The translations under genes were made by a program, and so were the position numbers. Positions 37,392 to 45,210 of a stretch of 64,000 nucleotides of DNA are shown here, in pieces (the first letter of the stretch is position 1; each line of letters starts with the position of its first letter). Under the pieces are notes generated by a model. It made no database searches. It had not been told where the DNA came from and saw only the letters and a program-made list of their open reading frames with translations. The stretch comes from Andreesenia angusta (GTDB taxonomy: Bacteria > Bacillota > Clostridia > Tissierellales > Gottschalkiaceae), in the NCBI RefSeq assembly GCF_001855385.1, contig NZ_MKIE01000003.1:227924-291923 (forward strand), read 5' to 3'.

Positions 37392-37811
37392 TTGAACTTA
37401 GCGAAAAAAATACAAGAAAAGCGAAAAGAGAAAGAGAAAATAGAGCAGAGGATAGAGGAAGAAAGAAGAGAAAAAGAGAGAATAGAGGAGAGAATAAAAG
37501 AGCTCAACGAAAAAATAGACATTATCAGGACTGAAAAAGAGCAACTTGGACTTATATCTGAAAAAATAGAAGCTGTGCTTGAAAAGATGGAAAAAAACAG
37601 ATTTCATGAGTATATAGACCTAGTGGGAAACAGGAAAAAGCTCATAGTGACAAATCTGATCATAGGAATAAGCCGGGGGCTTGGAACAGTCATAGGTGTT
37701 TCCGTAGTGGCCGCGCTTCTCATATATATACTTCAGCAGATGATATCGCTTCCTCTTATAGGGGATCTCGTGGCTGAAATAGTGAAAATAGTTCAAGACA
37801 ATCTTCGATAG
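37392..37811 (+). CDS. DUF5665-like coiled-coil membrane protein
   Basis: This 139-residue protein has two parts. Residues 1 to ~65 are an almost pure Lys/Glu/Arg/Ile coiled coil (repeats of EKIEQRIEEERREKE type). Residues ~75-135 are a conserved domain with two hydrophobic segments, LVGNRKKLIVTNLIIGISRGLGTVIG and VVAALLIYILQQM, which I match to DUF5665 from memory. The start is TTG 37392 behind GGAGGTG. The N-terminal coil may face the cytoplasm. It lies between divIVA and lspA. Function is unknown. Confidence 0.72.
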   Translation: MNLAKKIQEKRKEKEKIEQRIEEERREKERIEERIKELNEKIDIIRTEKEQLGLISEKIEAVLEKMEKNRFHEYIDLVGNRKKLIVTNLIIGISRGLGTVIGVSVVAALLIYILQQMISLPLIGDLVAEIVKIVQDNLR

Positions 37812-37821
37812 GGGGAGAAAT

Positions 37822-38274
37822 ATGTTTTTTTTATCTATAATCTTAGTAGTGATAGATCAGGTTACAAAGCATTTCGCAGTAAGCGAGCTTAAAGGAGCAG
37901 AAACTGTTCACATTATAGGAGAGTTTTTAAATCTAACCTATGTAGAAAACAGGGGGGCTGCATTCGGAGTATTCCAGGACCAGAGAACTTTCTTTATACT
38001 GATAACTGCAGCGGTGATGATCATGGTGGCGCTGCTGTTTGTATTCAAAGGTCATACAATGACACCAGCCTCCAAGCTCTCGCTCTACATGATAGTGGGA
38101 GGAGCGCTGGGCAACTTCATAGACAGGGTGAGACTGGGCTATGTTGTGGACTTTATAGACGTGAAGTTTGGGGACGTCTACGACTTTCCGGTGTTCAACG
38201 TGGCAGACATGGCATTGGTAATTGGAACGATAGTGCTTATGGCGCTTATTATAACTGACAGATACGAGAGGTAG
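37822..38274 (+). CDS. lspA: Lipoprotein signal peptidase
   Basis: LspA is the membrane aspartyl protease that removes the signal peptide from prolipoproteins after lipid attachment. The 150 residues form four helices. The two catalytic aspartates lie in GGALGNFIDRV...VVDFIDV and FPVFNVADMAL, and LTYVENRGAAFG is the third conserved block. The N-terminus begins MFFLSIILVVIDQ, one of the shortest forms. A GGGGGAG ribosome site lies 10 bases upstream. It is followed at once by rluD, the usual lspA-rluD pair. Confidence 0.95.
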   Translation: MFFLSIILVVIDQVTKHFAVSELKGAETVHIIGEFLNLTYVENRGAAFGVFQDQRTFFILITAAVMIMVALLFVFKGHTMTPASKLSLYMIVGGALGNFIDRVRLGYVVDFIDVKFGDVYDFPVFNVADMALVIGTIVLMALIITDRYER

Positions 38275-38281
38275 TGATAAA

Positions 38282-39190
38282 TTGGAAAAAATCAGAATAG
38301 TTGTCGGAGAAGAAGACGTAAAGGACAGGCTGGACCTGTTTCTGGCAGATTACTTTGAGGACATCTCTAGAAGCAGCATACAGAAACTTATAAAAGGCGG
38401 AAAGGTTCAAGTCAATGGGAAAAACCCTAAGGCTAAGTCTTCCCTCAAGGATGGAGACACTGTAGACATAGAGTTTGAAGACGAGGAAGAGCTGGTCATA
38501 GAGCCAGAGAACATACCTATAGACATAGTATACGAAGATGAAGACGTAGCCATAGTCAATAAAAAGCAGGGCATGGTGGTACACCCGGCCGCTGGAAACT
38601 ACAGCGGGACACTTGTAAATGCACTGCTTTACCATGTGAAAGAGCTGTCCGACATAAACGGGAGCATGAGGCCGGGGATAGTTCACAGGATAGACAAGGA
38701 CACCTCGGGATTGCTCATGATAGCCAAAAACAACGAAGCGCATGAGAAACTTGCAGAGCAGCTGAAAGAGCATACTACAAACAGAAGGTATATGGCGCTT
38801 GTCGAAGGCGTAATAAAAGAAGAGCGAGGGACTATAGACGCTCCTATTGGAAGGCACCCTACAGACAGAAAGAAGATGACCGTCATAGACTCGAACAGCA
38901 AAGACGCGGTCACCCACTTCGCTGTGGTTGAGAGGTACTCAAACTACACGCTTATTGAGGCGAAGCTAGAGACGGGAAGAACCCATCAGATAAGAGTCCA
39001 TATGAAGTTCATAAACCATCCAGTTGTAGGAGACAAGGTTTACGGCGTAAGAAACCAAAAGTTCAACTTGGAGGGGCAGCTGCTTCATGCCAAGACAATA
39101 GGCTTTATACATCCGAGAACAGGAGAATACATGGAGTTTAGCTCTGAGATCCCTGATTATTTCCAAGATATATTAAGAAAGCTTAAATAG
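38282..39190 (+). CDS. rluD: RluA/RluD-family 23S rRNA pseudouridine synthase
   Basis: This 302-residue enzyme converts uridine to pseudouridine in 23S rRNA. An N-terminal S4 domain (VKDRLDLFLADYFEDISRSSIQKLIKGG) precedes the catalytic domain with the active-site aspartate in RPGIVHRIDKDTSGLLM and the segment LETGRTHQIRVHM. The RluD-type helix-helix placement next to lspA makes RluD more likely than RluC, but the exact target cannot be read from sequence. The start is TTG 38282 behind the lspA stop region. A promoter for pyrR follows it. Confidence 0.91.
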   Translation: MEKIRIVVGEEDVKDRLDLFLADYFEDISRSSIQKLIKGGKVQVNGKNPKAKSSLKDGDTVDIEFEDEEELVIEPENIPIDIVYEDEDVAIVNKKQGMVVHPAAGNYSGTLVNALLYHVKELSDINGSMRPGIVHRIDKDTSGLLMIAKNNEAHEKLAEQLKEHTTNRRYMALVEGVIKEERGTIDAPIGRHPTDRKKMTVIDSNSKDAVTHFAVVERYSNYTLIEAKLETGRTHQIRVHMKFINHPVVGDKVYGVRNQKFNLEGQLLHAKTIGFIHPRTGEYMEFSSEIPDYFQDILRKLK

Positions 39191-39207
39191 TAGTGTGTGC
39201 ATCTCAA

Positions 39208-39236
39208 TAGACAAACAAAATGAAATATGGTACTAT
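39208..39236 (+). promoter_or_regulatory. Promoter of pyrR-uraA
   Basis: TAGACA (39208-39213), 17 bases, TACTAT (39231-39236). It places the start of transcription just before the PyrR-binding loop. Confidence 0.6.
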
Positions 39237-39246
39237 CTATATGTAA

Positions 39247-39277
39247 TCCTTTAAATTAGTACGAGATACTATAAGGA
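39247..39277 (+). promoter_or_regulatory. PyrR-binding loop (anti-antiterminator) in the pyrR leader
   Basis: TCCTT (39247-39251) pairs with AAGGA (39273-39277), and TAGTA (39257-39261) with TACTA (39267-39271), around a CGAGA loop with the usual internal bulge on the 5' side. This is the form bound by PyrR with UMP. Its 3' strand AAGGAG can instead pair with CTCCTT (39311-39316) of the terminator, which is the antitermination switch. Confidence 0.85.
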
Positions 39278-39306
39278 GTGAGATTCAAATGCCTGGTGAT
39301 TCTATC

Positions 39307-39339
39307 GGCTCTCCTTTTGACTAGAGGAGAGCCTTTTTT
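39307..39339 (+). terminator. PyrR-controlled attenuator terminator
   Basis: GGCTCTCC (39307-39314) pairs with GGAGAGCC (39326-39333), then T6. Its 5' strand is captured by the antiterminator when PyrR is not bound. Confidence 0.88.
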
Positions 39340-39347
39340 AAATTTAA

Positions 39348-39902
<555 letters not shown>

Positions 39903-39904
39903 GG

Positions 39905-39939
39905 TCTTTTAAATCAGTACAGAGAGACTGAAAAGGAGG
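39905..39939 (+). promoter_or_regulatory. Second PyrR-binding loop overlapping the uraA ribosome site
   Basis: CTTTT (39906-39910) pairs with AAAAG (39931-39935) and CAGT (39915-39918) with ACTG (39927-39930). The loop ACAGAGAG contains the PyrR consensus CAGAGAG. The 3' stem base is the first G of the GGAGG ribosome site (39935-39939) of uraA, and no terminator follows, so the site could block translation of uraA. Confidence 0.75.
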
Positions 39940-39945
39940 AGTTTT

Positions 39946-41229
39946 ATGTTAAACGAAGAGTTACCGAAAAACGCAAGCTTATCACAGATGGAGGGTGTGA
40001 CCAATGCAGGCAAGAGGCTTGTAATGGGGCTTCAGCACGTAATAGCCATGTTTGGTGCAACTGTGCTAGTTCCAATGCTTACAGGCCTTAATCCTTCAGT
40101 GGCGCTTTTCTGCGCAGGAGTTGGAACATTTATATTCCATGTATGTACAAAGAGGAAAGTTCCTGTATTTCTAGGCTCGAGCTTTGCATTCATACCGGTT
40201 ATTCAGATGGTCGGGAAACAATACGGCGACCTTGCCTATGCTCAGGGAGGCATAATAGTTGCGGGACTTATATACGTGCTGCTCTCGCTTATGGTGAAGA
40301 TATTTGGAGAAGAGAAAGTGACTTCGTTCTTCCCTCCAGTAGTTACAGGTCCAATGATAATAGTTATAGGGCTTGTGCTGAGTCCTGTAGCCGTTGAGAT
40401 GGCTTCAAGCAACTGGATGGTTTCAGGAGTAGTGCTTTTGACTGTTATAGCGGTCTCTATTTTCGCCAAAGGTTTTTTCAAAGTGATACCTATACTTGCA
40501 GGAGTAGGTGTCGGATACGCGCTTTCCATGGCGCTTGGGTATGTAGACTATGGCCCTATAATGAATGCCGATATTTTCAGCATGCCGGCATTTACAATGC
40601 CTAAGTTTAGCTTAGGAGCCGTGGCGCTTATAACTCCTATAGTGTTGGCCACTTTCATGGAGCATATAGGGGATATAACTACTAACGGAGCTGTGGTAGG
40701 GAAAAACTTCTTGAAAGACCCTGGACTTGACAGGACGCTTCTGGGAGATGGACTTGCGACTATATTTGCTGGATTCGTAGGGGGGCCTGCCAACACGACT
40801 TACGGAGAGAACACAAGCGTGCTTGCAGTGACTAAAGTATACGACCCTTCGATACTCAGAATAGCAGCTACTATAGCCATACTGCTGAGCTTTTTAGGGA
40901 AGTTCGGAGCAATTCTCCAAACTATACCGATAGCAGTTATGGGAGGAGTCAGCATAGTGCTCTTCAGCATGATAGCAAGCGTTGGAATGAGAACTATTTC
41001 AAGCGCAAATATAGATTACTCTGACAACAGGAACCTTATAATCTCAGGACTTATACTGGTGGCTGGGATAGGCACAGAACTTCTAAAGGCCAATCCAGAG
41101 TTTACGGGGACTATAGGGATAAGAATTACAGAGAATATACAGATAGTTGGACTTAGCTTGGCTGCCATAATAGGTGTGCTGACTAATAAGTTGCTTCCAG
41201 AGACAAAAAAAGAGGTTGAGCCTAGCTAG
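39946..41229 (+). CDS. uraA: Uracil permease (NCS2 family)
   Basis: This 427-residue NCS2 transporter has about 14 membrane segments and is a uracil-proton symporter by its match to UraA and its place after pyrR. Family segments include LQHVIAMFGATVLVPMLTGLNPSVALFCAGVGT in helix 1-2, the substrate-site HIGDIT, GDGLATIFAGFVGGPANTTYGEN and the late NLIISGLILVAGIG. Both a transcriptional attenuator and an RNA loop at its own ribosome site control it. Its stop codon lies in the loop of a bidirectional terminator. Confidence 0.95.
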   Translation: MLNEELPKNASLSQMEGVTNAGKRLVMGLQHVIAMFGATVLVPMLTGLNPSVALFCAGVGTFIFHVCTKRKVPVFLGSSFAFIPVIQMVGKQYGDLAYAQGGIIVAGLIYVLLSLMVKIFGEEKVTSFFPPVVTGPMIIVIGLVLSPVAVEMASSNWMVSGVVLLTVIAVSIFAKGFFKVIPILAGVGVGYALSMALGYVDYGPIMNADIFSMPAFTMPKFSLGAVALITPIVLATFMEHIGDITTNGAVVGKNFLKDPGLDRTLLGDGLATIFAGFVGGPANTTYGENTSVLAVTKVYDPSILRIAATIAILLSFLGKFGAILQTIPIAVMGGVSIVLFSMIASVGMRTISSANIDYSDNRNLIISGLILVAGIGTELLKANPEFTGTIGIRITENIQIVGLSLAAIIGVLTNKLLPETKKEVEPS

Positions 41230-41240
41230 GCTCAACCTTT
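41213..41240. terminator. Bidirectional terminator between uraA and rqcH
   Basis: AGGTTGAGCC (about 41213-41222) pairs with GGCTCAACCT (41229-41238) around TAGCTA, with A-rich sequence before it and TTTCTT after it. It serves both convergent genes, and both stop codons lie in its loop or top stem. Confidence 0.88.
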
Positions 41241-43000
41241 CTTATTTTGGACACAGACAGCTTGTCAGGAGTTACATAGACCGTGCTGTTGTTTTCGTAT
41301 ATAACCATGCCTGGCCTTGCTCCGCTCGGTTTCTTGACGTTTTTTCTCAGAGCGTAGTCTACAGGCACGTTTGAAGACTGGGAAGCTTTGCTGTAGTAGG
41401 CTGCGAGTGTGGCCGCTTCAAGCACTGTGGACTCAGGGACCTCGTCTCCGTTCGTCTTCACTATCACGTGAGATCCTGGTATGTCTTTTGTATGGAGCCA
41501 GAGGTCTTCTTTGGAAGCTGACTTCATGGTCAGCTGGTCGTTCTGCTTGTTGTTCTTTCCTACATATATATGGTAGTTGTCAGACGAAATATATTCGTGT
41601 GGCTTTGAAGGCGCTGAAGAGCTCTTCTTGTTTTTAAGGGAGGATTTTTTGAGGTATCCCTCTGAAACAAGCTCCTCTTTTATCTCGTCTATCTCCTGTA
41701 CCTCTGTGCAGTTGTCTATGGCGTAGATTATGTTTTGAAGGTAGTCTATCTCCACCTCGGATTGCTCTATCTGCTCTGCCAAAAGCCCATGGGCTGTCTT
41801 TAGTTTGTTGTATTTTTTATAGTATCTCTGGGCGTTCTCGGAAGGAGACAGCCTAGGGTCTAGAGCTATTTCTATGCTGTCGAGCGATTCACTGTAGTAG
41901 TTTTGGACATTTACAGAAGAGTCGCCCTTGTTTATCAGGTGCATATTGGCAGTCAAAAGGTCGCCCTTTATCCTCAGGCTCTCTCGTTTTTCTGCCTCTG
42001 CTATCTCTAGCCTCTGCTTCTCCACCTTGTTGAGTATCCTTTCTAGCTTCAGGGAGACGCTCTTTCTGAGCTCGCTAGACTTCTGCTTGATCCTGTCTCT
42101 GTTGTCCCTGCTTTGGAAGAAGTATTCAAGCAATTCGCTCATAGATTCGAAATGCTCGAAAGGGTAGTCACCGTACTGTGTAAGCTTGACAGATGAGAAG
42201 TAGAGCACGTCTAGATTGTCTCTGTCTCGCACTACGTTTGGATAGAAAGCGCATAGCCTGACATCCCTGTAAAAAGATATAAAGCCCTCTGCGAGGTTTC
42301 TTTTCTCGGAGTGGTCTAGCAAGACCAAGAGCCTTTCAGAGTCCACACCGGAGCGGTGGCAGATCTCTCTAGCGAGCAGCGGGCTAAGCCCTACAAACTT
42401 AAGGTAGAGCGCCTTGTGTGTAGAAAGGTTCTCGTCTGAAGCGTTTAGAATGCTTAGAACATCTTCAAGCTCTACGTTTAGGGGGTCGCGCTTCTCCTGT
42501 GCCGGTGGAGGCGAGTATGGAAGCCCTGGGAGGACTTGTCGTACAGAGCTTAGAGATACAGGGACTCTCTTTATAGAGTCCAGTATCTTGTTCTTAGACG
42601 AGTCAACCAGGATTATATTGCTGTGCTTTCCCATTATCTCGACTATCAGGTCTTTTTGCGTAAGATCTCCTAGCTCGTCCAGTGACTCGAACTTTATAAT
42701 CACCACACGCTCTAGAGATGGCTGCTCTACGCCTATCACTTTGCCACTTCCGAGGTGCTTTCTGAGAAGCATACAGAAAGCTGGTGGTGTCTGAGGATTC
42801 TGCTTTGAGGATTTCGTCAGGTGGACTCTTGGGTTGCTGCTGCTAGCTGAAAGCAGGAGCTTGAAGTTTTCAGATTTATTTCTTATCTGCAGCAAGAGCT
42901 CGTCGCTCTCGGGCTGATGTATTTTGTCGACTCTGCCGCCGACTAGCTTTTCGCTTAATTCGCTTGTGATTGCATGTAAAACTACTCCATCTAAAGACAT
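41222..43000 (-). CDS. rqcH: NFACT protein RqcH/Rqc2 homologue (fibronectin-binding-like)
   Basis: This 592-residue protein is an NFACT family member, the bacterial Rqc2 homologue (RqcH). It binds split 50S subunits with peptidyl-tRNA and adds alanine tails that mark stalled products for degradation. Segments MSLDGVVLHAITSEL at the N-terminus, a central coiled coil, and the C-terminal NFACT-R domain with KEDLWLHTKDIPGSHVIVK are present. Older annotations call it fibronectin-binding protein FbpA. The YlmH-type partner gene is in this window. It has its own promoter on the minus strand. Confidence 0.92.
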   Translation of the reverse strand: MSLDGVVLHAITSELSEKLVGGRVDKIHQPESDELLLQIRNKSENFKLLLSASSSNPRVHLTKSSKQNPQTPPAFCMLLRKHLGSGKVIGVEQPSLERVVIIKFESLDELGDLTQKDLIVEIMGKHSNIILVDSSKNKILDSIKRVPVSLSSVRQVLPGLPYSPPPAQEKRDPLNVELEDVLSILNASDENLSTHKALYLKFVGLSPLLAREICHRSGVDSERLLVLLDHSEKRNLAEGFISFYRDVRLCAFYPNVVRDRDNLDVLYFSSVKLTQYGDYPFEHFESMSELLEYFFQSRDNRDRIKQKSSELRKSVSLKLERILNKVEKQRLEIAEAEKRESLRIKGDLLTANMHLINKGDSSVNVQNYYSESLDSIEIALDPRLSPSENAQRYYKKYNKLKTAHGLLAEQIEQSEVEIDYLQNIIYAIDNCTEVQEIDEIKEELVSEGYLKKSSLKNKKSSSAPSKPHEYISSDNYHIYVGKNNKQNDQLTMKSASKEDLWLHTKDIPGSHVIVKTNGDEVPESTVLEAATLAAYYSKASQSSNVPVDYALRKNVKKPSGARPGMVIYENNSTVYVTPDKLSVSKIRKVEPS

Positions 43001-43057
43001 TTATATTCCTCCAATGTATTTTCAAATTGCCATTTTCAACTCAATAGGTCTAAAAGA

Positions 43058-43066
43058 ATTATAGCA
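43058..43066 (-). promoter_or_regulatory. Extended -10 promoter of rqcH
   Basis: On the minus strand TGCTATAAT (43066-43058) is an extended -10. The -35 region reads only ATGAAA. It lies 58 bases before the start. Confidence 0.55.
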
Positions 43067-43127
43067 CAAAAGGGCTATTCTTTCATTCAAGCTAATTAAA
43101 CGAATCCTCAAGGGAAATATATCTTAA

Positions 43128-43155
43128 TTGACAGCCAATAAAAATGTGATAAAAT
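43128..43155 (+). promoter_or_regulatory. Promoter of the yicC-to-fmt cluster
   Basis: Perfect TTGACA (43128-43133), 16 bases, TAAAAT (43150-43155) with TGA before it. It is 36 bases before the yicC start. Confidence 0.75.
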
Positions 43156-43190
43156 TGAGTATAAAGATTTAGGAAGGAAGGATAGCATCT

Positions 43191-44069
43191 ATGAAGAGCA
43201 TGACCGGATACGGCAGGGGAGAATTTCAAGAGTCGAACAAGAGCTTTGTGGTGGAGATAAAGACCATAAACCACAGGTACAACGACATTCTTGTAAAGAT
43301 GCCTAGACATATAAGCCACCTAGAGGAAATGGTGAAGAGAAGTATAAAAGAGAAAGTCAACAGAGGAAGAGTCGAAGTCTACATAAATATGGAAAGCGTT
43401 GAGGGAAACGACGTAGAAGTTGCAGTAAACCTCGCGCTGGCCAAATCGTATAAAGAGGCTGCAGAAAAAATATCTAGAGAGCTCTCAATAGCTGGGGAGC
43501 TCTCTCTAGAGTCTATAATGAAGTTTCCAGACGTGTTGAAGGCTGAAAAGCTCGAAGACGACGAAGACGAGCTGAAGAGAGCTCTCTACGGCGCACTGGA
43601 AAAAGCCATAGAAGCTCTTGTGGGAATGAGGTCTAGAGAAGGCGAGAAGCTTCGAGAAGATATGATAGAAAAGCTTGGCAATATAGACAGCAAAATATCT
43701 GAGATAGAGAAGAGGGCGCCTCTAGTGGTGTCAGAGTACAAGGAGAAGCTGAACCAGAGGATTTCAGATATGTTAGAGGGGAAGTACGAGCTAGACGAGT
43801 CGAGGCTTGCAAATGAAGTTGCGTACTTTGCCGACAAGTCCGGTATAGACGAGGAGCTTGTAAGGCTTAGGAGCCATATATCCCAGGCCAGAAGCACAGC
43901 CCAGTCTGAAGGCGCTGTAGGGAAGAAGCTTGACTTCATAGTCCAGGAGATGAACAGAGAGGCTAATACAATAGGATCTAAAGTTGGCGACATAGATATA
44001 ACCAATATGGTCGTAGACATAAAGACAGAGATAGAGAAGGTAAGAGAGCAAGTTCAGAACATAGAGTAG
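43191..44069 (+). CDS. yicC: YicC/YloC family endoribonuclease
   Basis: YicC (YloC in Bacillus) is an RNA-degrading enzyme family. The 292 residues begin with the signature [12 protein letters not shown]. The N-terminal domain includes [21 protein letters not shown]. The C-terminal DUF1732 domain has EEL..LRSHI and [21 protein letters not shown], which is the family's most conserved block. Regulation of small-RNA turnover has been shown in E. coli. It opens the yicC-remA-gmk-rpoZ-coaBC run, the conserved Firmicutes order. Confidence 0.93.
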   Translation: MKSMTGYGRGEFQESNKSFVVEIKTINHRYNDILVKMPRHISHLEEMVKRSIKEKVNRGRVEVYINMESVEGNDVEVAVNLALAKSYKEAAEKISRELSIAGELSLESIMKFPDVLKAEKLEDDEDELKRALYGALEKAIEALVGMRSREGEKLREDMIEKLGNIDSKISEIEKRAPLVVSEYKEKLNQRISDMLEGKYELDESRLANEVAYFADKSGIDEELVRLRSHISQARSTAQSEGAVGKKLDFIVQEMNREANTIGSKVGDIDITNMVVDIKTEIEKVREQVQNIE

Positions 44070-44085
44070 ACTAGGAGGAGTAAAG

Positions 44086-44349
44086 ATGAGTATAAAGCTT
44101 ATAAATATAGGATTTGGGAATATAGTTTCAGCCAACAGGATAGTTGCCATAGTGAGCCCTGAATCTGCACCGATAAAGAGGATAATCCAAGAGGCAAGAG
44201 ACAGAGGGATGCTGATAGACGCGACTTACGGGAGAAGGACAAGGGCTGTAGTTATAACAGATAGCGACCACGTTGTACTTTCGGCTGTCCAGCCAGAGAC
44301 TGTGGCGCATAGGCTAAACAGCAAAGACAATGTAAACGATGTGGAATAA
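44086..44349 (+). CDS. remA: Extracellular matrix regulatory protein RemA (DUF370)
   Basis: RemA is a small ring-forming DNA-binding protein that activates matrix and osmoprotection genes in Bacillus subtilis. The 87 residues match DUF370 throughout ([28 protein letters not shown] and [31 protein letters not shown]). AGGAGG precedes the ATG. In clostridia the gene is kept in the same yicC-remA-gmk place without a known matrix role, so its targets here are open. Confidence 0.95.
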   Translation: MSIKLINIGFGNIVSANRIVAIVSPESAPIKRIIQEARDRGMLIDATYGRRTRAVVITDSDHVVLSAVQPETVAHRLNSKDNVNDVE

Positions 44350-44361
44350 GGAGAGATGGAT

Positions 44362-44958
44362 ATGAAAAAAGGACTGCTGCTTGTAATTTCAGGACCATCT
44401 GGAGCAGGCAAGGGAACGATATGCAAGAGCTTGCTAGAGCAAAATTCAAATATAAACCTCTCGGTTTCGGCCACCACAAGGGAGCCGAGACCGGGGGAAG
44501 TCGAGGGAGTAAACTACTACTTCCTGGAGAAAGAAAAATTCAAGAGCATGATAGTTGAAGGCGAGTTTTTAGAGCATGCGGAGGTCTATGGAAACTACTA
44601 TGGAACTCCAAAGGCCAAAGTCATGGAAAAGCTGAACTCAGGCGAAGATGTGCTACTGGAGATAGACATACAGGGCGCTCTAAAGGTAAAGGAGATATAC
44701 CCCAACGGAGTCTTTATATTCATACTGCCGCCTTCTATGGAAGAGCTCAAGAGCAGGCTTGAGGGCAGGGGAACAGAGACAAAAGAGGCCATGCTCAGAA
44801 GGATGGAGAGCGCTTACCACGAAATAGAGTACGTATTCAAGTACGACTATGCAGTTCTAAACGACAAAGTAGACCTGGCAGTTAAGACTATAGAGTCGAT
44901 AATAGAGGCGGAAAAGGCCAGAGTGCACAGACAGGAAAATATACTAGAGGAATTTTAG
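44362..44958 (+). CDS. gmk: Guanylate kinase
   Basis: Gmk phosphorylates GMP to GDP. The 198 residues show the P-loop SGPSGAGKGT near the start, the GMP-binding segments TTREPRPGEVEGVNYYF and EYGNYYGT-like (EVYGNYYGTP), and the lid region RLEGRGTETKEAMLRRM. I chose ATG 44362, eight bases after AAGGAG, because ATG 44356 sits only two bases from the ribosome site. It lies next to rpoZ, whose omega subunit is involved in ppGpp response in proteobacteria; GMP kinase is a ppGpp target in Firmicutes. Confidence 0.95.
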   Translation: MKKGLLLVISGPSGAGKGTICKSLLEQNSNINLSVSATTREPRPGEVEGVNYYFLEKEKFKSMIVEGEFLEHAEVYGNYYGTPKAKVMEKLNSGEDVLLEIDIQGALKVKEIYPNGVFIFILPPSMEELKSRLEGRGTETKEAMLRRMESAYHEIEYVFKYDYAVLNDKVDLAVKTIESIIEAEKARVHRQENILEEF

Positions 44959-44973
44959 AGGAGGACTTACAAT

Positions 44974-45207
44974 ATGTTATACCCAACTACGGATGAATTG
45001 TTAAAAAAAGTGGACAGCAGGTACACGCTTGTCGTGATGGTGTCGAAAAGAGCTAGACAGCTTCTAGAAGGTGCAGAACCTCTTGTGAACGCGAAGGGGA
45101 AGAAAGTGCTGAGCTTGGCTGTTCAGGAGATTGCAGATGGAGAGGTTACCTACACAAGACCTTCTGAAGAAGAGCTGGAAGAAAAACTAGGCTGTGAAGA
45201 GGTGTAG
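44974..45207 (+). CDS. rpoZ: RNA polymerase omega subunit
   Basis: Omega is the smallest RNA polymerase subunit and helps assemble and stabilise beta-prime. The 77-residue protein includes LLKKVDSRYTLVVMVSKRARQL near the start, the family's main conserved stretch, and KKVLSLAVQEIADGEV. AGAGGAGG precedes the ATG at a workable distance. It lies between gmk and coaBC, its standard place. Confidence 0.94.
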   Translation: MLYPTTDELLKKVDSRYTLVVMVSKRARQLLEGAEPLVNAKGKKVLSLAVQEIADGEVTYTRPSEEELEEKLGCEEV

Positions 45208-45210
45208 ACT

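Noticed and set aside
38249..38917. A 222-codon minus-strand frame opposite rluD
   Set aside because: No start signal and fully covered by rluD, whose catalytic motifs are intact.
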